From Paralichthys olivaceus (lineage: Eukaryota > Chordata > Actinopteri > Pleuronectiformes > Paralichthyidae): DNA of 64,000 bases. A program made the position numbers and the translations under genes. Position 1 is the stretch's first letter. Every line of letters begins with the position of its first letter. Where the stretch lies: NCBI RefSeq assembly GCF_024713975.1, contig NC_091112.1:10338001-10402000 (forward strand), in the 5' to 3' direction. Below are positions 45,554 to 58,414 of the stretch, one piece after another. Under the pieces are notes generated by a model. The model was not told the DNA's origin. It ran no database searches and saw only the letters and a list, made by a program, of their open reading frames with translations.

Positions 45554-48500
45554 CTCCTCCCAATGAGGGTTGCCATGGTGACCGCAGGGTTTAGTGTTAG
45601 TCTGGTGGGGTAGGGGCTTTCTTTTGGCACTGTGTGTGTTTTTACATTACAGTGCCCCCAGGCAAATGTCTTTTAGTAGGTCTGAGGTCAGGGCCTGTGA
45701 CCTGCCTCCTCAGCACTGATACCTGGGGCAGGGGGGGGGCAGACACGCTCACACTCATTACCGGAATTCCCAGGCTTTGTATTATTACCATTATTCAACC
45801 CTCCCCCCCTTCCACATTCTCACAAATATCAATATATTGTTATGTTGCCAGGTTGGATCCAGAGCACTGGAGGTGCAGCCGTGGGCGAACAACAAGCCGT
45901 CATTCACAGCAGAGCTCAGTCGTCTCATCACATACATCACCAAGTCACAGGTAGGTTAGAAATAATGTCGCATTAAACGTATACTACTGTTAAATAAAAA
46001 TGTCTTATCCTCTTAAAGGGTTGAAAATGTGTGAAACATATTAATGCTATTTAAAGGCACCCTATTATCACCAACACAGTTTAGATACTGATCGTTTTTA
46101 TTCAATGTATATGACACGTTAACTTTGTGAATTGTTCTCTAAACTCCGAAAATAATTACTTTGCAAAGTTTTGAAGGATTTAGGTTTTGCATATATTGAA
46201 TGGTCCCCATTTTGTTGACTTCTGACTCTTTAAATCAAAGTTATAGTTTGTTTCTTTTTATTTTACCATATCATAATCAGACTGAGACACAGACACGGGT
46301 GCTGACCTCTGTCATGGCAGCAACATTCATAGAATCACTTCTTCTTTAGGAAGTTGTCTTCAAAGTAAAAGCACAATATTATTTTTTTTAATGCAATTCT
46401 TTAATTGAATTACAAGATTTTATCTTGAAAAGTTGTGAACTTGAAGATTGTGTCAATACTTAACAGACCTCTGAAATAGCTGATATGCAATGTATGGAAA
46501 TGTAACAGCAGATCAGTAAATCATTTGAACTTAACTTTGAACAGTAATAAAGGACAATTCAGTTTCAATTTCATACAAAACATTGGCTATAAAATCTCCA
46601 TTGCAGATACAGTAAACTAGGTTGGATGAACGTTTTCTACCTTCACTCTGCAATTTTGTTCAGCACACAAACATCAAAAAAAGCTGTACTTTGTAGAACT
46701 GTTTGAGGACACACTAATGACAGGGAATAATGATAAAGTAGCTCTGCAGCCTTAACACAGGCCAAGAAAACAGACACTGCACTAGTCAAATAATTTTAAC
46801 TGCCTTGAAGAGGTCAAACGATCCAGTATTTTACCAAAAACACAAAAAAAGAGTAATGAACTTTATTTTGTGGATCAAGCTTTTTTTCTTGTACTTATCT
46901 GTCTTTCCAATCATCATATGACCCCACGGGAGGGGGCTGATCCTGATCAGTGGTCTAATATAATGGGCTCTGCTCAAAGGTCTCAGGTTCTACTCTAACT
47001 CATAAGGGACCTACATGCTGAAGTCAGGAGTTACAGCTTGCCAAGACGTAACGCTAATCAATAAAACTTCACCTTTTCTACTACTACTTCTTCTGCACTT
47101 AGCTTTCTCCCACTTGAGCAACTGCAGACTTGCAGTGTGGGGGTTAACATAGCAGTAATATGATCAGTCAGACACTGTCAATATGCGTGCGGCAGAATTC
47201 TGCCAAATCTGGAGCCAGTAAAGCCTTTCAGTTCCAGACTGGAAACTCCCAAACAAGAGTTGAGACTCGTGTCACACCAAGTGCCGAGAAACTGGGAGGG
47301 AAAATGATATATCCACTGATAAAACCTAGTATACTGTGTGGATTTAGTGTTGTTCTCTTAATATAGAATACCTGCCATAGAGTAGAATCTACTTAGATGA
47401 TCATCATCTATTATACCACTGTATATCTGTGTAGCTTTTCTATCTGATACGTCACTTTTTTATCACTACAAAAAGAAAATGAAATATTCAAATCTTTGTC
47501 TTAAAAAAAATTCCCTTCAACATGTATGTTTCCTTCCTCATTTCGTGAATATGGCCCCGCCCCTCTTGTCTCACCTGTAACTTGGGAGCCTTTTCCAGTT
47601 ACTAAGCTCCACCCACAAGTTGACAGGCTTGGTTTCTTAGGATTCAGACATCACAAACTCTGGCTGTTTTAAACTTGTTTTTTTCCAGACTGATATTTGG
47701 TTACTGCAGTGTTTAAGTGGAAATGCTCAGGCATGGCATTGACAGCTTGTATTACTCAAAATATGTCTTCTTTTAGGCAAAAGTGAGACACGTCAACATG
47801 TTTAAAAACTCAATTTTCACTGAAGGGGGACTTTGAAGGAGCAGTTTTACTTCTTCAGGGCAGACTTTATGTTACAGTGACTCTCTCTCTTACAGACTAC
47901 CCAGGCCACCATTAGCTGGTTAACATGGCAACTTCAGTAGACGCAAGAAAGGGATAAAAATAGAAAAAAGACAAACATACCACTGCAGGAGACAGCTTTT
48001 GGAGGATCAAGTAATTACATTTTATACGAAACTCCATAACCCTTTAAAGTCCCTTGTTAGCATTATTTACTTTCTGAATTGTTCTTGCATATCAAGGACA
48101 CGCTTTCACACAACTTTCTTCAACTTATTTGACCTCTCTTCCTCTGTCCATCCTCAGCTGAACTGCTCCAGGGTTATATATCCAGGTCAGGCTCAGGCCT
48201 CACAGCCCCCTGCGGCCTCACACCACTGGCTGCTGTGTGCTGAGGACTGGCTCCTTCCAGCTGCACACAGACCATGTGTTGCATACTCCTTCAGGTGTGG
48301 CCATATGTTTGTACAGTATATGCATGTGTCAGTGCATGTGCAGTGATTATTATGCATTCACATTGCCTGCAAAGCTGGAACAAAAACAATGCAATGCATA
48401 TTTAATCATGCATAAAATAATCTTCAAACTGCCTCTGTGCTCCCCTGCCTCTCTGTCTATCTTTCTGTGTTTGTCTTTGTCTCTCTAGTATGGATGGAAG

Positions 48501-49590
48501 AGATGCACACTTTCTGAAGACTGTGTCTGGGCTTGGATGTGAAGCGCACAGGTTTGATCCCAGCAACTCCAATACATCTAATGGTCACCTTAGCAACAGT
48601 TTGGCTGGTAACCACAGTGATAGAGGTGTGGTCAGCCAGCACAAGATGTGGTTGGAGTGGCGTGCTCCAAGGAAGCGCAAGCGCAAGGCAAGAGGCAACC
48701 TGGGTAGTGTCTCACAAACACTGGCAGACATCATGGCAGCTCTCGGACATCACACTGTAAGACACACACACATGCACATACACAGAAATTAAGTAAGAGT
48801 AACAGTGCCAAAAAAACATACCTTAAGAGTCTTTTCACCCCAACATACCCGGGAAGCTCTCTTACTTGTGTGTTCCCATGGCAACAGGGCTCTGCGCCAT
48901 CCCTGGGTGCCATGGCAACAATTTCAGTGAGTGGCTCACACTGGCCCAGTTACATCCTGCAGCCACCAGAGGGAACTACATATCTATAGTTTGAGAATAT
49001 GTTGTGACAGAAAAGAGAGTCCTCCCATATTTCTGTTGAGAAACATTTAATGATGATTGGCTATACTGCTATACTACTATTTGGAAATCAATCAGAATGG
49101 ACAACATGAAAAATTATAATGTATTATTATAAATAGAAATACTGCAATTAACATGAATTATTCTAAATGTGGACAAAATATTTCCAATATTTGCCATAAC
49201 TATAGCAGTTGCATCATGTTTCCAATCCTGCGGGACAATATTGCATTTTTTTATCTTCTTCAATATATTCTTGTTTCTTTTAAGGTTCACTTTTTGTACG
49301 CCGACCTGCTCAGCGCCGAGTGGCGAGTTTTCCAGAACTGGATCGAGACAGGAAGTCTGCAGAGTGTCCATCATCTGGTCGCCACAGTGCATCTGCAATG
49401 GGCTGGGTTTGAGGTGGGAGGAACAGATGAGGAGGTGCTCTGCTATTGGTTCAGCATCCTGCAGGGTCTCAGAGCTTCTGGCCTGAAGCTGGTCCACAGC
49501 TCTGCAGGAGATGGTCACAGTGTCCTGAAACGGACAGTGGGAAACGCTCACAGCTCTTACACACTCAGCTGGGTCAACATAAGACATTAA
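43972..49590 (+). CDS. METTL24-like methyltransferase-family protein, complete
   Basis: Exons 43972-44322, 45852-45950, 48158-48294, 48489-48756 and 49285-49590 (TAA) give 386 residues; human METTL24 has 366. METTL24 is a predicted secreted or membrane-anchored methyltransferase whose substrate is unknown to me. What I see: a hydrophobic signal-anchor (about residues 11-39, LLLL-rich), an acidic linker, EVQPWANNKPSF matching human LQPWAGSAQS, CxEDW-type segment LLCAEDWLL, CEAHRFDPS matching CEVHRFDPS, LGHH, ADLLSAEWRVFQNW matching ADLESAEWKVLENL, HLQWAGFEVGGTDEE and the ending SSYTLSWVN. The human glycine motif GLGSDD aligns to SMDGRD here, so SAM binding is doubtful. An insertion relative to human lies after FDPSNS. 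A 5' GC-rich exon with a uORF precedes it. This is an ohnologue of METTL24 rather than METTL24 itself, judging by its neighbours. Confidence 0.85.
44323..45851 (+). other. Intron 1 of the mettl24-like gene
   Basis: No gene content recognised. It contains an AT-rich part, a pyrimidine-rich part from 45240 and a poly-C run of about 22 nt at 45496-45517 continuing into a CA array up to 45552. Confidence 0.6.
45951..48157 (+). other. Intron 2 of the mettl24-like gene
   Basis: 2.2 kb, AT-rich. The segment at about 47540-47835 has the look of a fish interspersed repeat (gctccacccacaagttgaca, ctcaattttcactgaagggg) but I cannot fix its borders. No coding exon was found inside. Confidence 0.5.
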
Positions 49591-50208
49591 CACACACACA
49601 TGAATGGGGACAGGTGAACACATGTACACATGGTGCATGGCCTCAAAAGAGTTTCCTACAATTAACTTTTCCCTCCCTTTCATTTCAGGCTCATACATTT
49701 CTTAACATGACATCGCCCTCTCGTGGAGAGGAATGGACGTTTCTTTTTGTCTCCACCCTCAGAGGGAGATACTGTTGTGTCTGTGCATACACTGGCTAAT
49801 TTGACCAAAAATAGAGTATTGGCTACCTGGCAACAGCATGGTGATAAAATAATTACAGATTCAATTTTGTCTGATGCGCACATTTTCTTGTCATTTTTTT
49901 GTAGTTGAACCATAGATATTTTGATGATGTGTTATTTTTATTATTATTCAGTGCAATCCCTTTTACAGTATTTGGCTCCATCAGTGGTTTGAACATAGAT
50001 GTGTACATCTCCGTAGGCCTTTGAAAGCTTTTATATGTGCAATAACTGTTTACATTGAAAAGAGGCTTTGAATATATTGAGACTGATTGACCCTGCTGTA
50101 AAATTTATAGAAATTCTTCAATTAAACTTATGTATTTCTTGCACTGTACTGTACAACAAAGAAGATAATGTGTCATAAATGTGCTTTTATACCACAGAAA
50201 AAACCCAA

Positions 50209-50214
50209 AATAAA
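50209..50214 (+). other. Poly(A) signal of the mettl24-like gene
   Basis: AATAAA about 620 nt after the stop, followed within about 30 nt by a GT-rich stretch (gtgtctgtctgtcc), as expected for a cleavage site. Confidence 0.65.
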
Positions 50215-50234
50215 TCCAGAAAGCCTTTACTCAA

Positions 50235-51560
50235 ACGTGTCTGTCTGTCCTTGGATAACACTGATCATCTCCATTAATAACCTGTTGTGATTCCATAATG
50301 AGGTTGGTTATAGCTCTGATTTGTAGTCAATTTTTTAACAATCTTTGATATGTAATTTATTTGAAAAGGAAATAAGTTAAATTAAAATATCAATTTTTTC
50401 TCTGGAAACGCATTTTACCTACATGCAAACCAAGCCAATTCATCCTCATATCGTCAGGCCAATGCATTTGACCCATCCCTTCACCTGATTAGAAGACACC
50501 TTTAATTTACAAGCACATATATCTTCTTCTCATGTAAGGAAAAAAGGAGATGTTGAAGAAAACCATGGAGTTATCACTATAAGTTGACTCGATAAAGAGA
50601 TTTATTCTCCTCTCCCAGTCTCTCTCCAGATGAATTCACACAGGCAAATAGCCAAATCAATCTTTGCACATCGTCAATCAATATATTTTTTCTAAATCTT
50701 CCAAAACAACATAAGTCAGTTCACAATAAAAGGGAAAGTATAGAAAACTAAATGAAACTCATTTTCAACATCTTAGAAGACTGAGTCGCTTTTCTGCCCC
50801 TGAATTAATGCTTCCTTCAGCTTCCACAGTCACAGTTCAAAGTAATAAATTTATATAATAGTTAGTTCTGTCTCACATAGAAGAAGAATACAACGATTAA
50901 CAGACATATATTACAAGAGAGGGCTCCTTAACAGATGTTAATATGCATAAAATTGTGATTTATGAGTCAAATTATTCATGTGTGTAATTGCAGGTATTGT
51001 ATGTGCGGTTAATTCATTACAAAATGTGTGTTTTACCATGAAAGTATTTGCAAAAATCAATTAAGTAGCTACAAAAGTGTGTTTAAGGTTTCAAGATTTA
51101 GGCGAAAGGGATCTTTTGGCAGAAACTGAATATAAAAATAATCCTAATGATGCTTTCACTAGTGTGTGTTTCATCTAAATTGTACGAATGTTGCTTTCTT
51201 TACCTTACAGTGGGCCCTTAATATTTAAATACTTTATATTTACATTAGGAGGAGGTCCTCTCTAGGAGGCTGCCATGTTTTTTTACAGTAGCCCAGACTG
51301 GACAAACTAAACACCTTTCGAGCTTTTATTCAGCTGCTACATGACACTTTAATAGTTTTTTTCCCTCCCTACACCTACATTGCAATCATATTACAACATC
51401 CAAACAAACAATGACTCATACATGACTGGCCACAGGATCATATAGGTTTTAGGCCTCTTGGATGGTTTACACTTTATGGGATGAAGGCTTGATTGTCCTC
51501 TCACAGACCTTTACGTACTTGTAGTTTACCTGACACTTCACATCAGCTCATTCACCGCCT
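50235..51560. other. Intergenic region mettl24-like to wasf2
   Basis: AT-rich, with no protein-like frame, no recognisable repeat and no RNA gene seen. Confidence 0.5.
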
Positions 51561-51599
51561 CAGTGATTTCCTCGTGCTCTATGGTCGATGTCAGTCATT

Positions 51600-51938
51600 C
51601 CTCGTACTCGCTACAACTCGCTCGAGCGGACGCTGGAATGCGCCGCGTGCCTCCGCCCTCCGCTACGCAAACTGCGCACAGATGTTCGGCCCCGGCGGAC
51701 AGGGTGGAGTTGCGCTCTTTACGTTGAGGGCTCCACATCCTGCACTCGACGGGCGCGGCGGCCAATCCGCGTCGAGGAGCTGAGCCTCGCGACCAATCAG
51801 AAGTTCGCAATCCCGGGACTTTTCGTGGGCTCTGAGTCGCACCACCGCAGACTGACGCGCTGAACGTTTCCTGAGCAAACCTCGACACAGGAGAAGAAAC
51901 AGGGTGAATAGAGAAGACTCAGTGTTTCTCTTTGGTCG
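51600..51938 (+). promoter_or_regulatory. wasf2: CpG-island promoter and non-coding exon 1 of wasf2
   Basis: CpG-rich block without a TATA box. Two CCAAT boxes on the + strand at 51762-51766 and 51793-51797 are 31 nt apart. A first exon ends with tttggtcg|gtaagt at 51938. The leader exon splices to the coding exon beginning at 53361. Confidence 0.65.
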
Positions 51939-53360
51939 GTAAGTAACGTGTGATGAGTCGGTGATGTGTCCATAACGTAAAGAAGCGAATTATACTTTGA
52001 ATAAATCGGTTCCTTCGAGGTTTCAACCGCCGACAAGTTACTTCCTGCTCCGACCAGGCCGAGATCCCAAGTTACATTTAGCCCACAGCTAATGTTGTGG
52101 GGGTTAAAGTGTCGCGTTTACGAGTTGTTTTATTCACTTGAGTCACTTCTTTAGAAAGAAGCTAACAGCTAATTAAAAATATCAAACTACTAGTTCGTAA
52201 AACCAGGCTAACTCGGGCTTGTCAGTGTGACAGAGCAGAGGACTGTACGTCACATACCTCAAACAGTACGGAGCTGTGTTTGAACTGGACGCGACAATAA
52301 CAAGCTTTTTATTCACGAAGAAGAACCTGACGAGTACAGTAGTCTCACGTGTTAAATACTCATAACAATGTGGCTCAGCCAGGGAGAGGAACCGAGGTTT
52401 GAATCCAGTCTTCGCTATTCTCAGAAGACCCTGCGTCAACACTAAGAACTTATAATTAGGAAACCGAAATGGGGAATAGGAAGCAGCGCAGGGTAATACT
52501 TAGAGTTTCAGTGAGCTTCTCTGTGTCTGATCACACTGTGTTGGTCGCAGACTGTCACTGCAGTTCCCTCAGCACCTCAACCCCTTCCATATGTTACCGT
52601 AGTTCCTGCTTTTTCCAGGGCTAAAGATCACACACTGTCTGTGATTAGTCCAATCTATACTCTGTTATAAGCAGAATGGTGCTCAACCAAATGTCCCTCC
52701 TTATTCTATAAATACTTATTCCAGTTTCGTTCACATGAGCCCTGTGTATTTCAGATGTGCACTGCTGAACGGAGAAAAGCTTTTCAGTTTTGCTTCTGCT
52801 TTACCTCTGTCCCGCTCAGTGTTTATGTGCACACACACACATGTCTTTTGTGTCTCTTTGATCACATTTTCAAGACAAAGTTTATCTATACAACATGTTT
52901 AAAACAACCATCCTTGTCCAAAGTGCTGAAGAGCCTCAGAATGAATATCAAAGTATATATATAAAAAACTGGATAAATAGAAAATACAAAAGATGTTAAA
53001 CATCATACTAGCAGCGGGTGGAAAGATATATCACATTATTTTTCTAATTTTGGAAGTTACTGAACATTACAACCAAACCAATTTCCCCGTTTCAAAAAAT
53101 ACTGCCCAACAAGGTAACAAAACATAGTTAGGAAAAAGAATAAAGGACCAATGAGTCCAAACAGATTTTAATCAAACCAATGAAAAACTCAATGTAATGT
53201 CCCAAAGCACAAGTATGTTTTTGAATAAACTAAATAGTTCAGACTCATTAGTGTCACAGATGCATGTAATACATCTTCACGTCATGGCCTCAGCACTGGG
53301 GTACAGTCACAATCAGTTCTTGTACCTTTGTCTCCATTGACCTTTCTTCTTTCCCTTCAG
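51939..53360 (+). other. wasf2: Intron 1 of wasf2
   Basis: 1.4 kb lying between the CpG-island leader exon and the first coding exon. Nothing protein-like is present. Confidence 0.55.
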
Positions 53361-53393
53361 GGTTTGGGCCCCCCCTACCCACCACACCCAGCC

Positions 53394-56300
53394 ATGCCTT
53401 TGGTGACGAGGAATATAGAGCCGCGGCATGTGTGTCGCCAGACCATCCCTACGAAAATTCGCAGCGAGCTGGAATGTGTCACCAATATCAGCCTGGCCAA
53501 CATCATCCGCCAGCTCGGCAGCCTCAGTGAGTGTGTGCCGTGTGTGGTTGGGTCTCACTTAAAATGGCTAAAATATGGTGTGAATGGTTCATAACACATG
53601 GACGATGATGTGTGTATTTGCTCTAGTTTTACTCTAATGTACTTGTGAATTTTAAGTATGCATCTACTCTGCATGTGTGAGACAAATACATAAATCTGCA
53701 AATTTTTAATGCTAGTGTCGATGTGTTGGCAGGTAAGTATGCAGAGGATGTGTTCGGGGAACTGTTTGTCCAGGCTGGGGCATTTGCCATCAGAGTAAAT
53801 ACACTAGGAGAAAGAGTGGATCGTCTGCAGGTCAAAGTCACACAGCTGGACCCCAAAGAGGAGGAGGGTAGGTACTCCCTCATGATACTGCTACTATTAC
53901 TGTGGTTTGAATAAACTTTAAAATTTAGCGTAATAAATATTCAGTAATATTTGTGTTTCTGTCTGTTTCTGTCAGTCTCTCTTCAGGCCATCACCACCCG
54001 TAAGGCGTTCCGTAGCAGCGTGACCCAGGATCAGCAGCTGTTCACCAGACCGTCTCTGCCAATGCCGGTCCAAGACACCTACACGACCTGTGATCCGCCT
54101 CCACCCCTCAACTACCTCAGCCACTACCGGTAGGACCCGGCAGACACACAAATACAAACTCAGGGCTCATATTCATTCACTGGAGCAAAACGTGCAAGGA
54201 ATGGAAAGGAACACGTGAATTCCTTTGTGATCACTTGGAAACACATTCATGATGTATTTTGGTCATGGCTATGCATAATTTACATCCACTTCTCTGATCC
54301 TTATGCATTCAAAGCTTATCAAAAAGTAGATATCAAACAAAGGCTTATGTGTTGTGTCTTGCTGAGGCTCAGTCTTCAATTAAAGCTGGAATAATGCAGT
54401 ATGAAAACATATGTGATGTGAAATATCACTGACATTCACTAACATAGTGCCAGGACACATGTAGACTACCTGGGTAAAATCCTCCAGGTTCATCTATTTG
54501 CTGATGCTGTGCAGTTTACTGGCCTGGCTCAAGTTAAACTCTTTGAAAAACATACAGAGATACTTTTTTCTTGTTTGACTGCTATAACGTAAAATGAACA
54601 AAAATAAATTGGAACACACAACAATTACTTCTTTCAAATAGCTACCAGCTGAAGTCTTGAATGTGGTTCACATCGCCGTTTTACTTGCTTAAAAATTTGA
54701 AAAATTGCTGACACTTGAGCTAGCTCTGACCAACATGAAACTGCTGGAAATCACTTCTTCTTTGCTGCTCTAAAAACAGTACTTGCTAGTGGCAGTAGAG
54801 CAGAACTGCTGTTTTCTGTGATCTCTGGAAAAAAAATTGCAGTTTTATTTGGATGGAACTAATAAACTTAAAAAACGTGGTGTCAGTACGTACGTACTCA
54901 CCAATTTCTAACCTGGATTTTTCAACAGTATCTTAGGCAATTCTGATGCTTTACACTTATATAATATAATATAGTAAACACCTCTATTATCTGTGGTGAT
55001 GTGGTGAAGCAGGTTTTTAAATTCAATGCAAATGGCACTGGATCATTTGTATTAAATGTAACTCTGGCTCTAATTGTAAGTATATTGAAACAAATATTTT
55101 GAATCAAAGCAGCAGTGAAGACATACTGTGGGTAAAACAATAGCTCTCATCAACCAACCTGATGTGTAATCCCCACATATAAATTATTCACAAACCATGA
55201 CATTACATGAAAAGTGTGGTTAACAAGAAACCAGAACAGAAGGAGGTTATGCTGGTGGAGGGGGAAGTATAACCACTGCAGTGACAGTGCAGAGTTTGTT
55301 CAATTATATTTAAGAGACTCTATGTGATTAGTTTGAATGCAAACTTGGTTGTAATTTGACAAAGGGTGTTGTTGTTACAAAGCAAAATAACCTTTTTTTT
55401 TGTAAAAGTCTCATAAACTGACCTGAAAGGGGAAGTATTGTTCTCTTTAATACACATAAGGCAGATAAACATCTGTCCTCAGACACTCAATGACATTAAT
55501 GTGTAACTGACAGCCATATATAATTATAATGGTTGTCTACAGGGATGATGGGAAGGAGGCCCTGAAGTTTTACACAGATCCTTCGTACTTCTTTGACCTG
55601 TGGAAGGAGAAGATGCTGCAGGACACCAAGGACATCATGAAGGAGAAACGCAAACACAGAGTGAGACATATACACATGCTCACAAACTAAAACAGCTCAA
55701 TCGGAAAAAAAAAGCGTTTCGATTCTATTCTCATCTTATTTATTTTCCTCTCTCTGAGTAGAAGGAGAAAAAAGACCACCTGAACCAAAGGACTCTCAAC
55801 CCTCGTAAGATCAAGACCCGGAAGGAGGAGTGGGAACGTCGCAAGATGGGAGAGGAATTTATGGTGCCAAAGAATGAATTGATGTGAGTTGTGAGATTGA
55901 TTAAAGTGCGATAAAGTCTCTGGAGGTTTATGGGGTTGTTTACTGGTGCCGAGTTGTGGTAGTCCACAGACCCGAGAGGCTTTTAAGTGCACTTCAGCAA
56001 TAACCTGAAATTAATGACTTTATGAGTTCTGTATTTCTTATTCAAGTTAACACAGTAAAAGTACAGAACTCCACTCTCCCCCTTGCTTATCAGCCAATCT
56101 GTACACAGTGATATGGGTGGTATGTCCTGTCCTGAAACATTCTCAGGGGATAGTGTGTAGAGCTGGCTGGTGCTGGCAAACTGCAGTAAACAAATGTGTG
56201 AGTCATACAAAGGCCTACGCTTGAATCCATTTTATATTCTTGGATGTGACATAAAGTGATCAATGAGGAAATTTAAATATTCTCAAATGTGTAAAATGTT

Positions 56301-58414
56301 TTTTTTTCTGCTTTATATTATTTATTCTACATTTCTCTGCTTTTATGAGCCAGTGTTTAACCTGCTTTAATAGTGATGTAATTATCTGGCTTGCATTTAA
56401 CTCACATGCCAGACTTGATGAGGAAAAACATTCATTTGAAGGATAAGTCGTTATCCTACTGCTGTATAAGTTACTGCACTTTATGTGCTTGTTATTTTTA
56501 ATTGCTGTGTGAACCAGTCACCGCAAGAGTCAGCACTTTAAAACACACTCACGATACTTCCTCTTAAAATTGTTCCAATGTAAATGCTCCTGAGGAAACA
56601 GTACATGACCCACGGCTGCTAATTAAGGTTGTAAATGCCAGGTAATGTATATCTTGTACGGACGTGTCTAAGAGAAGATGGATGGGATGCTTTTATTAAA
56701 GGCAGCTAGTGATGTCTTCAATTTTATTTCAGGAATTCCTCTGAGGGCCTGAATGGCAGTATTGGATCCGGAGAAGGCTTCACCTCTGATGGCCTTGAGC
56801 AGAGCACCATCTCCTACGCTTATGATCCCAACTCCCCTCTCTCTGGCTCTGATGACATCCTGCCTCCTCCACCTCCAGACATGGTGTAAGTAGCACCTTG
56901 CATACATAAGCCTCACACATGCTGCCAACGCACTGCTGTCTCTTCTAATGTGTGGTGAATATACTGCAGCACAGCACTCCCATACAGATCCTCTCAAGGT
57001 TATATGTGTAGGCACAAAATGGATTAATCACTTTACTACTCACTCTCAAACTGTGAGTCTGTAGTGAAAACTTTAAATAGTTGCTTTATTTAAAAAACCT
57101 AATTGAAGTAAAGCGGCCATTTAACCTCAGCTCCGTCACTCACAGGTACAATGATGGACAGTACGGAGCAATGTCCCAGAAGCGGGTCAGCATGCTCAGT
57201 CCGAACCACCCACCCCCAGCTCCCCCCATGGCCTCTTCCCCACCCAACTCCCGCCCCAACCTTGCACCTCCCCCAGCACCTCCTCCCCCTCCTCCACCCT
57301 CTGGTTTTGGGGTACCCCCGCCTCCCCCTGGCTTTGATACACCGCCCTCCCCTCCTCCCCTCTCCTCGTCTAGCTCCGCCTATCCTTCCCCACCTGCTCC
57401 CCTTCCTCCCCCTGCCATGTCTACTGTTTCTCCTCCTCCTCCACCTCCTATGCCCACAAGTGGTGGTCCTCCACCTCCTCCACCTCCTCCGCCTCCCCCT
57501 GGCCCTCCTCCCCTATCCTTCAACAACTCTGCTCCCTCTGGTGGCGGGGGGGCTCCTAGCTCTGCTCCCAAACCGCAGCCGGCACAAGCAGAAGAACCGG
57601 CCAGCGGTTCTCGCAGTGACCTGCTGCAGGCCATCCGACAAGGTAAAACACAACAGGACACAGATTAGTATAAAACTGATATTTACAGATCAAAGTGAAA
57701 ATGGCATATGACAAATCACAGACTCCAGTATTATTAGCAGTAGTGGAACTTTGAGTCCTACTTTAGAACATGTGATATGATTCCTGCAACTAATACTTTG
57801 TTAAGTCTACCCACTGTGTTGTAATATACTGTATAGCAGTAACACCTGTATTTCAAAGTGAGGTGATGTTGAGCTATGTCAGCGATAGGTTCGGAACAGT
57901 GGATGAAGCTACTCAAAATCGTGATTTTATTGATATGTTTTTTCATGTGACAAAGCTACAAGTTACCTTTCACATTAGGTTTTATTAAAAGAATAAAATC
58001 TACAATGAACTTGTAAATACTTTTTGTTATGACACAGTAAATTTAACCAAAACACACCCACTCCATAGAGCAATAGAGACGAGAGAAACATCACCAACCT
58101 GCAAGCTCCCTGATTACCACAAGATGTAGCATAGTAATTAATATTAGAATAATTTTCCCTCAAAAGATTTCCCTTCTTTAAACAACTTTTAGTATTGATA
58201 GTAAATGTTGACCAGCATTCACTCATCCTAAACGTCTGACTGTAATCCCCTTTTAGGTTTCAATCTACGAAAGGTGGAGGCACAACGGGAGCAGGAGAAG
58301 CGGGATCACATTGGCAACGATGTGGCTGCCATCCTGTCCCGTCGTATCGCTGTAGAGTGCAGCGACAGCGAGGATGACTCTTCAGAGTTTGACGATGAGG
58401 AGTGGTCCGAATGA
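53394..58414 (+). CDS. wasf2: WAVE2 (Wiskott-Aldrich syndrome protein family member 2), complete
   Basis: Coding exons 53394-53526, 53733-53867, 53976-54129, 55543-55660, 55762-55883, 56733-56885, 57146-57642 and 58257-58414 (TGA) give 489 residues; human WASF2 has 498. WAVE2 is the nucleation-promoting subunit of the WAVE regulatory complex: active Rac releases it and its C-terminus drives Arp2/3 actin branching at lamellipodia. Visible parts: N-terminal WAVE homology domain ([41 protein letters not shown]), basic region ([27 protein letters not shown]), long proline-rich region in exon 57146-57642, WH2/verprolin motif split over the last intron ([16 protein letters not shown]), central helix ([17 protein letters not shown]) and acidic tail ending DDEEWSE with the essential Trp. 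The text matches WASF2 rather than WASF1 or WASF3 ([20 protein letters not shown]). The ATG is preceded by a 33-nt UTR in the same exon. Confidence 0.97.
54130..55542 (+). other. wasf2: wasf2 intron of 1.4 kb
   Basis: AT-rich intron between the third and fourth coding exons. No gene, RNA or named repeat was recognised. Two shorter introns of 849 nt (55884-56732) and 614 nt (57643-58256) are likewise empty. Confidence 0.6.

Noticed and set aside
57151-57711. 186-codon alternate frame over the wasf2 proline-rich exon
   Set aside because: A Leu/Pro/His shadow of the CCT-rich DNA; the WAVE2 frame continues correctly into the WH2 motif.
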